A stretch of 64,000 nt of DNA, from contig JAEKKN010000037.1 in the NCBI GenBank assembly GCA_019510305.1, positions 17,731-81,730 of the forward strand, given 5' to 3'. The stretch is from Microbacterium sp. (GTDB taxonomy: Bacteria; Actinomycetota; Actinomycetes; Actinomycetales; Microbacteriaceae). Every line of letters begins with the position of its first letter. The stretch's first letter is position 1. This document shows positions 54,370-64,000 of this stretch, piece by piece. Below the pieces are notes generated by a model. The model was not told the origin of the DNA, made no database searches, and saw only the letters and a program-made list of their open reading frames with translations. The position numbers and the translations under genes were made by a program.

Positions 54370-55221
54370 TCAGCGCACCTGGCGCGCCTCGAACTGCAGG
54401 CGCGGATTCGCGTAGAACTCCTGAGCCTCGATGAGCTGCAGCTCCCGCTCGCCCGACTCGAGGGTCAGGGAGAGCAGGTCGAACACGCTGGACGCGGTGC
54501 GCTCGAGGGCGGTCTTGGCGCTTCCCGTCTCGACATAGTGAGCGGTGAACAGTGCCGCCGTGACATCGCCCGATCCATTCGCCTTCATCGGCAGCCGCGG
54601 GGTCTGCACGATCCAGGCCCCGGCGTCGTCTGCGACGAGCATCTCGATCGTGCCCTCCTCGCGGTCGGGGCGCTCGACGCTGGTCACGAGCACCGTCTTC
54701 GGCCCCATCGCCATCGCGAGGTCGACCGACGCGAGCGTCGACTCGAGCGTGTCGGGCTCCGTCTCGGTGAGGAATCCCAGCTCGAACTGGTTCGGCGTGA
54801 TGATGTCGGCGACCGGCACGACCTTGTCGCGGAGCAGGACCGGGATCGCGGGGGCGACGAAGCATCCGCTCTTCGCGTTGCCCATCACCGGATCGCAGGC
54901 GTAGACCGCCTCCGGGTTGGCGGCCTTCACCCGGGCGACCGCGTCGACGATCACCTCACCGATTCCCTCGCCGCCCTGGTAGCCACTGAGGATCGCGTCG
55001 ATCTGACCGAACACACCGCGCTCCTCGATGCCCGTGATGACCTCGGCGACGTCGGACGGATCGATCAGCGGTCCGCGCCAGGCGCCGTAGCCGGTGTGGT
55101 TCGAGAAGTTGACCGTGTACACGGGCAGCACCTCGACGCCGATACGCTGCAGCGGGAAGACGGCGGCCGAGTTGCCGACGTGGCCGTATGCGACGGCCGA
55201 CTGGATGGAGAGGACCTTCAT
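54370..55221 (-). CDS. pdxY: pyridoxal kinase
   Basis: 283 aa. Ribokinase-like fold. SIQSAVAYGHVGNSAAVFPLQRIG is the PdxY/PdxK N-terminus, GYQGG binds substrate, DPVMGN and TPNQFELGFL are conserved, and NGSGDVTAALF carries the catalytic Asp and anion hole. It phosphorylates pyridoxal (and related vitamers) to PLP. It is the first gene on the minus strand downstream of pdxR and lies in a locus that also has de novo PLP synthesis genes. Confidence 0.94.
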   Translation of the reverse strand: MKVLSIQSAVAYGHVGNSAAVFPLQRIGVEVLPVYTVNFSNHTGYGAWRGPLIDPSDVAEVITGIEERGVFGQIDAILSGYQGGEGIGEVIVDAVARVKAANPEAVYACDPVMGNAKSGCFVAPAIPVLLRDKVVPVADIITPNQFELGFLTETEPDTLESTLASVDLAMAMGPKTVLVTSVERPDREEGTIEMLVADDAGAWIVQTPRLPMKANGSGDVTAALFTAHYVETGSAKTALERTASSVFDLLSLTLESGERELQLIEAQEFYANPRLQFEARQVR

Positions 55222-55270
55222 TCCTCGATCCCTTCGTGAGGGCGCGGGCAGATGTCCGCGCGGGGTGTGA

Positions 55271-56575
55271 TCATCGCAGTGCCGCGACGAGGTCTGCGAC
55301 GAGCATGTCCGCGTCGTCGTCCGAGAGGTCGTGCACGGTCAGGCGCAGGTGCCGAGACGGCTCGTTGCGGTCGCCGAGCGCGAACTCGTCACCGGTGCGC
55401 GCGAGCCATCCGCGGCGCATCAGGCGCTCGGTGACGACGCGGGCGGGGAGTGGGAGCGGGATCCACAGGCTCAGCCCGTCGGATGCCGGCGCGTCGATGC
55501 CGTGCGCGCGGAGCCGGGCGGAGAACGCCTCGTTGCGCGCGGCGTAGTGGGCAGCGGCGGCGGAGACCTCGGCGGTGACCCGAGCATCCGTGAGCTGTGC
55601 GAGGGCGAGCCGCTGCAGCAGGTGGCTGACCCACGTCGTGCCGGGGCTGAGCCGCATGGCGAGCCGGTCGGCGGTCTCCGGGTCGGTCGCCGCGATCGCG
55701 AGGCACATGTCGGGTCCGAGGAACTTCGACACCGAGCGCACCAGTGCGAACCGCCGGTGCGCCGGCCCGATCAGCGACTCGTACGGGCGCTGCGACAGCA
55801 TCGAGAAATGGTCGTCCTCGATGATCAGCACGTAGGGATGGTCGGCGAGCACGGCTCTCAGCGCCGCGGCTCGGGCCGCCGTCATGCTCGCACCGGTCGG
55901 GTTCTGGGCACGTGGCGTGCAGATCACGGCGCGGACGCCGGCATCCAGCGCTGCGCGGAGCCCTTCGACCGTCATCCCCTCCTCGTCGACGGGGACGGGG
56001 ACAGCCCGATAGCCGCCGAGGCGGACGGTGTGGATGCTGGCCAGGAAGCAGGGGTCTTCGAGGGCCACCGCGTCGTCGCGCATGAGGGCCTGAGCCAGGA
56101 GGCGCTCGACCGCATCCACGGCCCCGCTGGTGACCGTGATGCGGAAGTCGGCCCCGAGATCGGCAGCGATCCATTCGCGCGCCCAGGCGTCGAGCGACTC
56201 GTCGATCACGGGTTCGCCGTACAGGACGGGGCGACCGGTCACGGTGGCGAGCGCGGGAGTCGGGTCGGGGATGAGACGGGGGTCGGGGTTGCCCGTCGCG
56301 ACGTCGCGCAAGACGGTGTCCGCCGCGTAGCCCTCTTGCGCCACGGAGTGGTGGCCGGCGATGACGGTGCCTGCACGGCCACGGGAGACGACGAGTCCGG
56401 CCTGGGCGAGCTGCCGGTAGGCGGCGACCGCGGTGTTGCGGTTGACGCCGAGGGTCGCCGCGAGTTCGCGCACAGGAGGGAGCACGGTTCCCGGGGGGAG
56501 GGCGCCGCGGTCGCGCAGGCCGCGCACGCTGTCGGCGATCTCCGCCGCGGTGGTGCCTGTGATGTCGTCGCTCAT
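55271..56575 (-). CDS. pdxR: MocR/GntR-type regulator with aminotransferase domain, probable PdxR
   Basis: 434 aa. An N-terminal winged helix of GntR type (LPPGTVLPPVRELAATLGVNRNTAVAAYRQL, about 25-56) is joined to a class I aminotransferase-like domain with TSGAVDAVERLL, CTPRAQNPTG and VRSVSKFLGPD (PLP Lys). It diverges from pdxS, and in corynebacteria and mycobacteria a protein of this type, PdxR, activates pdxST and responds to PLP. Start ATG 56575 follows conservation; the frame is open to 56626. Confidence 0.9.
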   Translation of the reverse strand: MSDDITGTTAAEIADSVRGLRDRGALPPGTVLPPVRELAATLGVNRNTAVAAYRQLAQAGLVVSRGRAGTVIAGHHSVAQEGYAADTVLRDVATGNPDPRLIPDPTPALATVTGRPVLYGEPVIDESLDAWAREWIAADLGADFRITVTSGAVDAVERLLAQALMRDDAVALEDPCFLASIHTVRLGGYRAVPVPVDEEGMTVEGLRAALDAGVRAVICTPRAQNPTGASMTAARAAALRAVLADHPYVLIIEDDHFSMLSQRPYESLIGPAHRRFALVRSVSKFLGPDMCLAIAATDPETADRLAMRLSPGTTWVSHLLQRLALAQLTDARVTAEVSAAAAHYAARNEAFSARLRAHGIDAPASDGLSLWIPLPLPARVVTERLMRRGWLARTGDEFALGDRNEPSRHLRLTVHDLSDDDADMLVADLVAALR

Positions 56576-56613
56576 GTGCCCTCGTGTCGATTCTAGGTTG
56601 TTCCGGACGGTGC

Positions 56614-56619
56614 TACTGT
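56614..56619 (+). promoter_or_regulatory. -10 candidate TACTGT of pdxST
   Basis: TACTGT lies 46 bp before ATG 56666, leaving a leader of about 40 nt. The 90-bp gap between pdxR and pdxS also holds two similar short motifs, taggttg and tggattggttg, that may be direct-repeat half-sites for PdxR, as MocR-type regulators bind direct repeats. Confidence 0.35.
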
Positions 56620-56665
56620 TTGGCATAGATCAAAATCTGGATTGGTTGCACCCGAGGAGCTCCCC

Positions 56666-57548
<883 letters not shown>

Positions 57549-57559
<11 letters not shown>

Positions 57560-58145
57560 GTCCGCGAAGGTCGGCGTCCTCGCGCTGCAGGGCGACGTGC
57601 GTGAGCACGCCGCCCTGCTCGTGGGGTTGGGTGCCGATGTCGTGCTCGTCCGACGCCCAGAGGAGCTCGCGGCCGTCGACGGCCTCGTGATCCCGGGCGG
57701 TGAGTCGAGCGTGATCGACAAGCTGTCCCGCATCTTCGGGATGCAGGAACCCATCCGGGCGGCGATCGCCGACGGAATGCCGGTCTTCGGCACCTGCGCC
57801 GGGCTCATCATGCTCGCCGACACCGTCACGGACGCGATCGATGGGCAGGAGTCGTTCGGCGGGCTCGACGTCGTCGTGCGCCGCAACGCGTTCGGCAGAC
57901 AGGCGGAGTCGTTCGAAGCCGAGCTCGACGTACCGGAGCTCGGGGGAGCGCCGGTCAAGGCCGCCTTCATCCGCGGACCCGTCGTCGAAAGCGTGGGGCC
58001 TGCGGCATCCGTCCTCGCAGCCCTGCCCGACGGCCGCGTGGTGGCCGTCGAGCAGGAGAATCTGCTCGGTCTGAGCTTCCATCCCGAGATCACGGGAGAG
58101 ACGCGCTTCCACCAGCGTTTCCTCGACCGCCTCGCACCGCGCTAG
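57549..58145 (+). CDS. pdxT: pyridoxal 5'-phosphate synthase glutaminase subunit PdxT
   Basis: 198 aa from GTG 57549, overlapping the end of pdx[21 protein letters not shown], catalytic Cys in [10 protein letters not shown] and the His-Glu pair in SFHPEIT complete the glutaminase triad. It passes ammonia to PdxS. Unlike the GatD-like protein at 1389-2171, all catalytic residues are present, a useful internal contrast. A TTG at 57540 would add three residues. Confidence 0.96.
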
Positions 58146-58179
58146 GACGGCTCGGGCGTCCCGAGAAGCACCGGGATGA

Positions 58180-59016
58180 CTATCGAATCCGTCGGAGCGT
58201 GAACGGCTCGCCGGGCGCGAGTACTCGGATGCGGTCGGGATTGACGACGACACCCGACAGCGTCTCGGGATCGGCGTTGAACGGGGCGAAATCCGCGGAG
58301 TCGACGCTGCCCCAATGATGCAGGAGCAGATCGGCGTCGGGGTAGGCGTTCGCCATCTTCACGGCGCCCTCGAAACCGAAATGCCAGTCGCTGTCCGAGA
58401 AGTCGAACAGCAGTGCGTCCGGCGACGGCATGGCCAGATGGTGCTCGGGGATCAGGCGGGAGTCGCCCGGCGCCCAGATCACGCCGTCAGGTGTCGTGAT
58501 CCAGAACCCACAGGAGTCCTCATCGTGGAACACGCGCTGCCCGGGTTCAGGGTGCGCGTTCTGCCACGCGTGATCAGCGGGCGTCACCTTGACGCGCACC
58601 TCGCCGACGGCGAACTCGTCGCCGATGTCATGGCCCTCCGCACGCATACCGGATCCGCGCATCTGCTCGGCGACATATCGCGTCGAGTGGAAGCGCCCGG
58701 TGACTGCGCTCAGGGCCGTGCACGTCGGGACGCTGAAGTGATCGTTGTCCGCATGTGTGACCAGGACCGCATCGAGTCGAGGCACGTCGGCTGCTCGAAG
58801 CGGGAAGTCGATGAGGACCGGCATGTCGAACCCCTCGAGCAGCGGATCGACGGCGAGCAGGGTTCCCCGCGCGTTGATGAGGAAACCAGCCATTCCCAGC
58901 CAGTGCAGCACAGTGCGATCGAGGGCATCGAATGCGGAAGCGGGTATCGGATCGGTGTCCGGAGCCATCGCCTGTCCGCGGGGACTGCGCTTGATCCGTG
59001 CATGAGGGTTCGTCAT
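58180..59016 (-). CDS. MBL-fold metallo-hydrolase, UlaG-like
   Basis: 278 aa. HWLGMAGFLINARGTLLAVDPLLEGF begins the fold; LVTHADNDHFSVP is the metal motif, normally HxHxDH, here HADNDH with Asp as the second ligand; GQRVFHDEDSCGFWI, WAPGDSRLIPEH and LLHHWGSVD supply later ligands. Lactonase or phosphodiesterase activity is possible; the substrate is unknown. Start ATG 59016 has AGGAGG upstream; the open frame to 59163 is not conserved. Confidence 0.82.
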   Translation of the reverse strand: MTNPHARIKRSPRGQAMAPDTDPIPASAFDALDRTVLHWLGMAGFLINARGTLLAVDPLLEGFDMPVLIDFPLRAADVPRLDAVLVTHADNDHFSVPTCTALSAVTGRFHSTRYVAEQMRGSGMRAEGHDIGDEFAVGEVRVKVTPADHAWQNAHPEPGQRVFHDEDSCGFWITTPDGVIWAPGDSRLIPEHHLAMPSPDALLFDFSDSDWHFGFEGAVKMANAYPDADLLLHHWGSVDSADFAPFNADPETLSGVVVNPDRIRVLAPGEPFTLRRIR

Positions 59017-59168
59017 CGTTCCTCCTGAGCGGTGCATCCATGTACCTACGGGAGATGGTAGTCGCGGAGGTCGCGTCGTCGGCGTTCCACACCACGAGGA
59101 CCATGCGGCGCCTGGTTCCGACGTCACGGTCTGCGAGGCGAGCGTCGCAGACTTCGTGCTCATCTTCT

Positions 59169-59174
59169 AGACTG
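59169..59174 (+). promoter_or_regulatory. -10 element TAGACT of yebC
   Basis: TAGACT predicts a start near 59181 and a leader of about 43 nt with GGAG before ATG 59224. The gap 59017-59168 holds no other gene. Confidence 0.45.
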
Positions 59175-59223
59175 GACGATGCCCTTGGCCGAGCGCCGGG
59201 GCGGATACGACGAGCGGAGACTT

Positions 59224-59982
59224 ATGTCCGGGCATTCCAAATGGGCCACGACCAAGCACAAGAAGGCGATCATCGACTCGCGTCGTGCCAAGTCGTGGGC
59301 GAAGCTCATCAAGAACATCGAGGTCGCGGCCAAGCTCGGCGGTCCTGATCTGGCGGGAAACCCGACGCTCTTCGACGCGGTGCAGAAGGCGAAGAAGACG
59401 TCCGTCCCGAAGGACAACATCGACCGTGCCGTCAAGCGCGGTGCGGGCATCGGCGGCGAAGCCGTCGAGTACACGTCGATCATGTACGAAGGCTACGGCC
59501 CCAACGGCGTCGCCCTCATGATCGAGTGTCTGACCGACAACAAGAATCGCGCGGCCGCCGAGGTGCGCACGGCCCTCAGCCGCAACGGCGGCACGCTCGC
59601 CGACCCCGGCAGCGTGGCCTACAACTTCAGCCGCAAGGGCGTCATCGTCGTCGGCTCCGAGGGCACGACGGAAGACGACGTCATGATGGCCGCCCTCGAG
59701 GCGGGGGCCGAGGAGATCGAGCCGCACGCCGAGGGCTTCGAGATCGTCACCGAACCGACCGACCTGGTCACGGTCCGCACCGCGCTCCAGGACGCAGGCA
59801 TCGACTACGAGTCGGCCGACGTCGAGTTCGTCCCGAACCTCAAGGTGGAGATCGACGCCGACACCGCGCGCAAGATCTTCCGCCTGATCGACGCTCTCGA
59901 AGACAGCGAGGACGTGCAGAACGTCTTCAGCAACTTCGACCTGACTGCAGAGGTGCAGGCGGAGCTCGAGAACGACGAGTGA
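59224..59982 (+). CDS. yebC: YebC/PmpR family regulator (TACO1-like)
   Basis: 252 aa. [23 protein letters not shown] is the strict N-terminal signature; [28 protein letters not shown] and [22 protein letters not shown] follow. The family is annotated as transcriptional regulators, and members also act on ribosome stalling at proline stretches. It precedes ruvCAB, as in many bacteria. An ATG at 59179 would add 15 residues that are not conserved. Confidence 0.95.
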   Translation: MSGHSKWATTKHKKAIIDSRRAKSWAKLIKNIEVAAKLGGPDLAGNPTLFDAVQKAKKTSVPKDNIDRAVKRGAGIGGEAVEYTSIMYEGYGPNGVALMIECLTDNKNRAAAEVRTALSRNGGTLADPGSVAYNFSRKGVIVVGSEGTTEDDVMMAALEAGAEEIEPHAEGFEIVTEPTDLVTVRTALQDAGIDYESADVEFVPNLKVEIDADTARKIFRLIDALEDSEDVQNVFSNFDLTAEVQAELENDE

Positions 59983-60022
59983 CTCTGCTGCGTGCCTGCG
60001 GCCCAGTGCCGATGACCGCGCA

Positions 60023-60028
60023 TAGCCT
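60023..60028 (+). promoter_or_regulatory. -10 element TAGCCT of ruvC, leaderless start
   Basis: TAGCCT, 6 nt, then GTG 60035: the start of transcription should coincide with the start codon. Confidence 0.55.
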
Positions 60029-60034
60029 GGGGGA

Positions 60035-60619
60035 GTGACCTCCTCCTCGCTACGCGTCCTCGGCATCGACCCCGGGCTCACGCGCTGCGGCGTGGGAGTC
60101 GTCGACGTCGATCGATCCCGCCGCGGCACGCTCGTGCACGTCGGTGTGATACGCACCCCCGTGGATGCGCCGATCGGCGAGCGGCTCGCGCTGGTCGCCG
60201 CCGGCATCCGCGAGGTCCTCGAGATCCACGAGCCGGATGCCGTCGCGGTGGAGCGCGTGTTCGCGCAGCAGAACAGCCACACCGTGATGGGGACGGCTCA
60301 GGCCAGCGGGGTCGCCCTGCTGCTCGCCGCCGAGGCGGGGCTCCCCGCAGCCACGCACACGCCGAGCGAGGTAAAGGCGGCCGTCACGGGCTACGGCGCC
60401 GCGGACAAGAAGCAGGTGCAGGCGATGATCGCCCGCATCCTGCGCCTCGACGCGCCCCCTCAGCCCGCCGACGCGGCAGATGCCCTCGCGATCGCTCTGT
60501 GCCATGCCTGGCGACGAGGCGCGGCCGGACCTCCGGGGCAGGACGCGCTCACGCCGGCGCAGAAGGCCTGGGCCGACGCGGAGCGTGTCGCTCGAACGTA
60601 TGTACGATCCCGCGCCTAA
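60035..60619 (+). CDS. ruvC: crossover junction endodeoxyribonuclease RuvC
   Basis: 194 aa. Catalytic acidic residues: Asp12 in [12 protein letters not shown], Glu73 in [11 protein letters not shown], and the Asp pair in [17 protein letters not shown]. It cuts Holliday junctions symmetrically with RuvAB. The stop codon (TAA 60617-60619) is part of the -10 box of ruvA. Confidence 0.96.
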   Translation: MTSSSLRVLGIDPGLTRCGVGVVDVDRSRRGTLVHVGVIRTPVDAPIGERLALVAAGIREVLEIHEPDAVAVERVFAQQNSHTVMGTAQASGVALLLAAEAGLPAATHTPSEVKAAVTGYGAADKKQVQAMIARILRLDAPPQPADAADALAIALCHAWRRGAAGPPGQDALTPAQKAWADAERVARTYVRSRA

Positions 60620-60622
60620 GCT
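60617..60622 (+). promoter_or_regulatory. -10 element TAAGCT of ruvA, overlapping the ruvC stop codon
   Basis: TAAGCT ends 6 nt before ATG 60629 and would give a second, leaderless transcript for ruvAB. Its first three bases are the ruvC stop codon. Confidence 0.45.
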
Positions 60623-60628
60623 GGACCC

Positions 60629-61234
60629 ATGATCTCCTCCCTGCACGGCACCGTGCTGCACACGACGTCGGATCAGGTCGTCATCGAGGTCGGTGGCGTC
60701 GGCTTCTCCGTCGCCGTGCCCGCCGACGTCGCGCACACCGCGTCGATCGGCGAGCGGATGCTGTTGCACACAAGCCTCATCGTGCGTGAAGACGCGCTCT
60801 CGCTGTACGGGTTCGCCGACCGCGACGAGCTCGAGATCTTCGGGCTGCTGATCAGCGTCACGGGGGTCGGCCCGAAGTCCGCTCTCGGCGTGCTCTCGCA
60901 CCTCACGGTGGATCAGATCGCCGAGGCGGTCACCGCCGAGGACGACGCTCCCTTCCGGCGGGTCTCCGGCATCGGGCCGAAGACTGCCAAGCTCATCGTC
61001 CTGCAGCTCGCAGGCAAGGTGCAGGCTACGGCGCCTGCGGCGAAGACCACCGGGGCATCCCGCGGCGACGTGGTCGACCAGGTCGCCGCCGCGCTCGTCG
61101 GCCTCGGCTGGTCCGAGAAGGTCGCGGTCGAGGCGGCCACGCAGACCGCCACCGACGCCTCCGAAGCCGAGCGCGCCTCCGTGTCCTCGCTCCTTCGTCG
61201 CGCTCTCGCGACACTGGGACCGGCACGTGTCTGA
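60629..61234 (+). CDS. ruvA: Holliday junction branch migration protein RuvA
   Basis: 201 aa. OB-fold N-terminus ([26 protein letters not shown]), paired helix-hairpin-helix motifs ([20 protein letters not shown] and [16 protein letters not shown]) and a mobile C-terminal domain that contacts RuvB. It clamps the junction as a tetramer. It overlaps ruvB by 8 bp. Confidence 0.96.
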   Translation: MISSLHGTVLHTTSDQVVIEVGGVGFSVAVPADVAHTASIGERMLLHTSLIVREDALSLYGFADRDELEIFGLLISVTGVGPKSALGVLSHLTVDQIAEAVTAEDDAPFRRVSGIGPKTAKLIVLQLAGKVQATAPAAKTTGASRGDVVDQVAAALVGLGWSEKVAVEAATQTATDASEAERASVSSLLRRALATLGPARV

Positions 61235-62252
61235 GGCCCGCGACGCCATGGAACCGGTCGACGAGGCCGAACTCGCGATCGAGGGGGCGCTCCGACCGGG
61301 CAGTCTCGACGAGTTCGTCGGACAGATGAAGGTCCGAGGGCAGCTCCAGCTGCTGCTCGACGCCGCGGCGATTCAAGGCCGCTCCGCCGACCACATCCTG
61401 CTGGCGGGCCCCCCGGGTCTCGGCAAGACCACTCTCGCCATGATCGTCGCGCACGAGAGCGGGCGTCCGCTGCGCATGTCGAGCGGGCCGGCGATCCAGC
61501 ACGCCGGCGACCTCGCCGCTCTGCTGTCTAGCCTGACTCCGGGCGAAGTGCTGTTCATCGACGAGATACACCGCATGGCGCGGTCCGCCGAGGAGATGCT
61601 GTACCTCGCCATGGAAGACTTCCGCATCGACATCATGGTCGGGAAGGGGGCTGGCGCCACGAGCATCCCGCTCGAGCTGGCTCCGTTCACCCTCGTCGGC
61701 GCGACGACGCGCTCGGGCCTTCTGCCGAACCCGCTGCGCGATCGCTTCGGCTTCACCGGGCACCTCGAGTTCTACGACGAGGGCGAGCTCGAGCAGGTGA
61801 TCGCGAGATCCGCGCTCGTGCTGGGCGTCGATCTGCCGTCCGATTCCCTCAGCGAGATCGCCCGTCGCTCACGAGGCACACCCCGCATCGCGAATCGGCT
61901 GCTGCGCCGTGTGCGCGACTACGCGCTCGTGCACGGCGGGGGAGCGGCATCCCTCTCGGGCGTGCGAGCCGCCCTCGAGCTCTACGACGTCGACCCGATC
62001 GGTCTCGATCGTCTGGACCGCGCCGTGCTCGACGCCCTGGTCCGGCGGTTCCGAGGCGGCCCTGTCGGCCTCAGCACTCTCGCCGTCGCGGTGGGCGAAG
62101 AGGCCGAGACGGTCGAGAGCGTGGTGGAGCCCTATCTGGTGCGCATCGGCTTCCTCGGTAGAACGCCCCGCGGCCGGGTCGCGATGCCCGAGGCCTTCGC
62201 GCACCTCGGACTCGCGCACCAGGCCGAGGGCGGACTCTTCGATAACCTATAA
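61227..62252 (+). CDS. ruvB: Holliday junction branch migration helicase RuvB
   Basis: 341 aa AAA+ motor. Walker [10 protein letters not shown] (61-69), Walker [10 protein letters not shown], sensor 1 [10 protein letters not shown] and arginine-finger region PLRDRFGF; the winged-helix C-terminus has [20 protein letters not shown]. It drives branch migration with RuvA. The GTG start lies inside the ruvA end. Confidence 0.97.
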   Translation: MSEARDAMEPVDEAELAIEGALRPGSLDEFVGQMKVRGQLQLLLDAAAIQGRSADHILLAGPPGLGKTTLAMIVAHESGRPLRMSSGPAIQHAGDLAALLSSLTPGEVLFIDEIHRMARSAEEMLYLAMEDFRIDIMVGKGAGATSIPLELAPFTLVGATTRSGLLPNPLRDRFGFTGHLEFYDEGELEQVIARSALVLGVDLPSDSLSEIARRSRGTPRIANRLLRRVRDYALVHGGGAASLSGVRAALELYDVDPIGLDRLDRAVLDALVRRFRGGPVGLSTLAVAVGEEAETVESVVEPYLVRIGFLGRTPRGRVAMPEAFAHLGLAHQAEGGLFDNL

Positions 62253-62326
62253 TCGCTGGAGACTTCCGTCTCATCCCCCGAAGTGCAGGCCGCTGTTGGC
62301 GTGTGCGCGAATGAAAGGCATCCGTC

Positions 62327-62734
62327 ATGGATCCCACACTCCTCATGCTGCCGGTCCTCGGCGTCCTGATCGTCTTCATGTTCGTCAACAGCCGCAAGCG
62401 GCAGAAGCAGATGAAGGCCGACCAGGAGGAGAAGGCGACCAAGACGGTTCCCGGCGCCAAGGTACTGCTGCAGGGCGGCCTCTACGGCACGATCGTCGCG
62501 TACGACCCCGAGAACCTCGATGAGCCGGCGCTCGTCGAGATCGCACCGGGCACCATCATCGAGGTGCACAGCCAGGCGATCCTCCGGGTCGTGGAGCCGA
62601 CGGTCGCGGACGACGCGGATGCCGCAGACGAGCCGGATGCTGTGGACGACTCCGCAGCCGACGAGCAGGCCCCGTCGATCGAGACCGCCGATGAGACGCG
62701 TGCGCGTCTCGAGCGCGACGCGGACGACAAGTAA
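62327..62734 (+). CDS. yajC: preprotein translocase subunit YajC
   Basis: 135 aa. One N-terminal membrane helix (LLMLPVLGVLIVFMFVNSRKRQKQ) and a small beta domain with VPGAKVLLQGGLYGTIVAYD. The C-terminal 40 residues are very acidic and disordered, longer than in E. coli YajC. It works with SecD and SecF at the Sec translocon; secD follows 57 bp downstream. Confidence 0.93.
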   Translation: MDPTLLMLPVLGVLIVFMFVNSRKRQKQMKADQEEKATKTVPGAKVLLQGGLYGTIVAYDPENLDEPALVEIAPGTIIEVHSQAILRVVEPTVADDADAADEPDAVDDSAADEQAPSIETADETRARLERDADDK

Positions 62735-62749
62735 TCTTCTTCAGGATCT

Positions 62750-62768
62750 GCGCGCCGCAGCGGCGCGC
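62750..62768 (+). terminator. GC-rich hairpin between yajC and secD
   Basis: gcgcgccgc and gcggcgcgc flank one a. No T-run follows, so it may attenuate or process the yajC-secD mRNA rather than end it. Confidence 0.35.
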
Positions 62769-62791
62769 CGGCATGTCAGAAAGCTGAGCAC

Positions 62792-64000
62792 GTGGCTTCT
62801 TCCTCACCTGTCCGTCACGCCTGGAGGGTCCTTCTCGGGCTTCTTCTGGTGACGGGCGTCCTCTTCGGCATCAACGCGCTCGGCGTGTACGTGTTCCAGA
62901 AGAGCTCTTGGACTCCAGAACTCGCCCTCGACCTGCAGGGCGGAACGCAGATCGTCCTGCAGGCGCAGACCGAAGACGGCGCCGCTCCTTCGCAGGAGCA
63001 GATGGATCAGGCAGCGGCGATCATCCGCCAGCGCGTCGACGCCTCGGGTGTCAGCGAGGCCGACATCACCACCGAGGGCGGACAGAACATCGTCGTCCAG
63101 ATCCCCGGTGTGGCCGATGAGGCCACCCGCAACCGGATCAAGTCGAGTGCGCAGCTCGAGTTCCGCGCCGTGCTCGCCACGACGGCCGCCGCGACCGCGT
63201 TCACGGGCGAGGACGGCAAAACCACGCCATACCCGACCCCCGACGACTCGCTCAACGCGACACCTACCGCCACGCCGACCGACGCGAGCGACACCGCGTG
63301 GATCACCGACAAGCTGCAGGCCGAGTTCCTCGCCTACGACTGCGCGAACCCCTCCACCGACGCAGCCCGCGCTCCCAAGGACCAGCCGCTCATCGCGTGC
63401 GACCCGAGCGGCGCCGCGAAGTACCTGCTCGGACCGGCAGAGCTCGACGGCACTGCGATCACCGACGCGACGGCGGGCCGCGACCCGAAGTCGGGTGCAT
63501 GGCTCGTGCAGTTGACCATGACCGCCGATGGCGCCGACGCGTTCGGCAAGGTCAGCACGCGCCTGTACCAGAACAAGCTCGCCAGCCTCTCGCCGCGCGA
63601 TCAGTTCGCGTTCGTGCTCGACGGCAGCGTGATTAGCGCTCCGCAGATGAACGGACAGATCCTCGACGGGCGTCCCAGCATCTCGGGAAGCTTCACCCAG
63701 GAGTCGTCGAAGACGCTCGCCGACCAGCTCAAGTTCGGCGCGCTGCCCTTGAGCTTCGAAGTGCAGAGCTCCGGCACGGTGTCGGCCACGCTCGGCACGC
63801 AGCAGCTGCAGATCGGCCTCATCGCCGGTCTCATCGGCCTCGTGCTCGTCGCGATCTACTCGCTGATCGTCTATCGAGCCCTCGGTGCCGTGATCGTCGC
63901 ATCGATCGCGGTGATGGGTGTGCTGACGTACATCATCATCTGCATCCTCGCCTGGCGCATGGGCTTCCGCCTGTCGCTGGCCGGTGTGGCAGGTCTGATC
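62792..64000 (+). CDS. secD: protein translocase subunit SecD (partial, 3' end beyond the window)
   Basis: The first 403 codons are present, starting at GTG 62792. The first membrane helix is near residues 13-35; LALDLQGGTQIVLQAQ and IIRQRVDASGVSEADITTEG begin the large extracytoplasmic domain. FVLDGSVISAPQMNGQI and the helices from IGLIAGLIGLVLVAIYSLIVYRALG onward are the conserved SecD core. An insert rich in Thr, Pro and Ala (near 146-170) is typical of actinobacterial SecD. It uses the proton motive force to finish protein export. Confidence 0.95.
   Translation, partial: MASSSPVRHAWRVLLGLLLVTGVLFGINALGVYVFQKSSWTPELALDLQGGTQIVLQAQTEDGAAPSQEQMDQAAAIIRQRVDASGVSEADITTEGGQNIVVQIPGVADEATRNRIKSSAQLEFRAVLATTAAATAFTGEDGKTTPYPTPDDSLNATPTATPTDASDTAWITDKLQAEFLAYDCANPSTDAARAPKDQPLIACDPSGAAKYLLGPAELDGTAITDATAGRDPKSGAWLVQLTMTADGADAFGKVSTRLYQNKLASLSPRDQFAFVLDGSVISAPQMNGQILDGRPSISGSFTQESSKTLADQLKFGALPLSFEVQSSGTVSATLGTQQLQIGLIAGLIGLVLVAIYSLIVYRALGAVIVASIAVMGVLTYIIICILAWRMGFRLSLAGVAGLI

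Overview
The window is 64 kb of high-GC actinobacterial chromosome. The gene content and order (sigA tail, DUF7455, parE/parC, sepH, DUF4193, DUF3093, dut, DUF3710, DUF3159, acnA, dxs; DUF3000-rnd-thiolase-fadB; thrS-HIT; pdxR//pdxST; yebC-ruvCAB-yajC-secD) fit a Micrococcales bacterium. I read it as Microbacteriaceae, probably Microbacterium or a close relative; the genus is recognition of gene order, not proof. No prophage, insertion sequence, integrase or CRISPR array was seen. Almost all of it is housekeeping backbone, densely packed, with many stop/start overlaps and many start codons placed 6-8 nt after a -10 hexamer (leaderless mRNAs).

Layout. 1-3903: the last codons of the principal sigma factor overlap a four-gene run: MurT-like ligase, GatD-like protein and two alanine-racemase-like proteins. 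3945-10932: DUF7455 zinc protein, topoisomerase IV genes parE and parC facing each other around an arginase-family gene, then a broken phosphodiesterase. 10986-20715: sepH, DUF4193, DUF3093, dut, DUF3710, DUF3159, an AT-rich 24-bp palindrome, acnA, dxs and an SPFH protein. 20853-27055: a lipid/glycerol locus (glpD and a TetR regulator, divergent from an AGPS-like flavoprotein, a lipid kinase and a GMC oxidoreductase). 27151-32347: beta-oxidation fadB/thiolase plus rnd and DUF3000. 32373-39141: alpha/beta hydrolase, sufE-sseA, zapE, amtB, a solitary PemK and a DUF1611 protein. 39303-44410: small accessory genes, an MFS exporter and its probable regulator. 44490-45012: four tRNAs. 45172-51671: hydrolase, two-component system, sortase-anchored surface protein, YnfA and FUSC protein. 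51781-58145: thrS, HIT protein and a PLP salvage/synthesis locus. 58180-64000: MBL-fold protein, yebC, ruvCAB, yajC and the start of secD.

The most interesting part is the first 3.9 kb. The GatD-like protein has lost both glutaminase catalytic residues (Cys to Gly94, His to Gln200) and contains no cysteine, and the MurT-like partner has lost its zinc-ribbon cysteines but keeps the ATP-binding loop. The next two genes are complementary, damaged alanine racemases: the first keeps the catalytic Tyr domain but has Arg at the PLP-lysine position and lacks most of the barrel; the second keeps the PLP-lysine barrel but has Ile at the catalytic Tyr. Alanine racemase sites are built from Lys of one subunit and Tyr of the other, so a 1:1 heterodimer would have exactly one complete site. 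Microbacteriaceae make group B peptidoglycan, in which the alpha-carboxyl of D-Glu2 carries the cross-bridge amino acid instead of an amide. I infer that this cluster may activate that carboxyl and join an amino acid, perhaps one racemised by the heterodimer, rather than ammonia.
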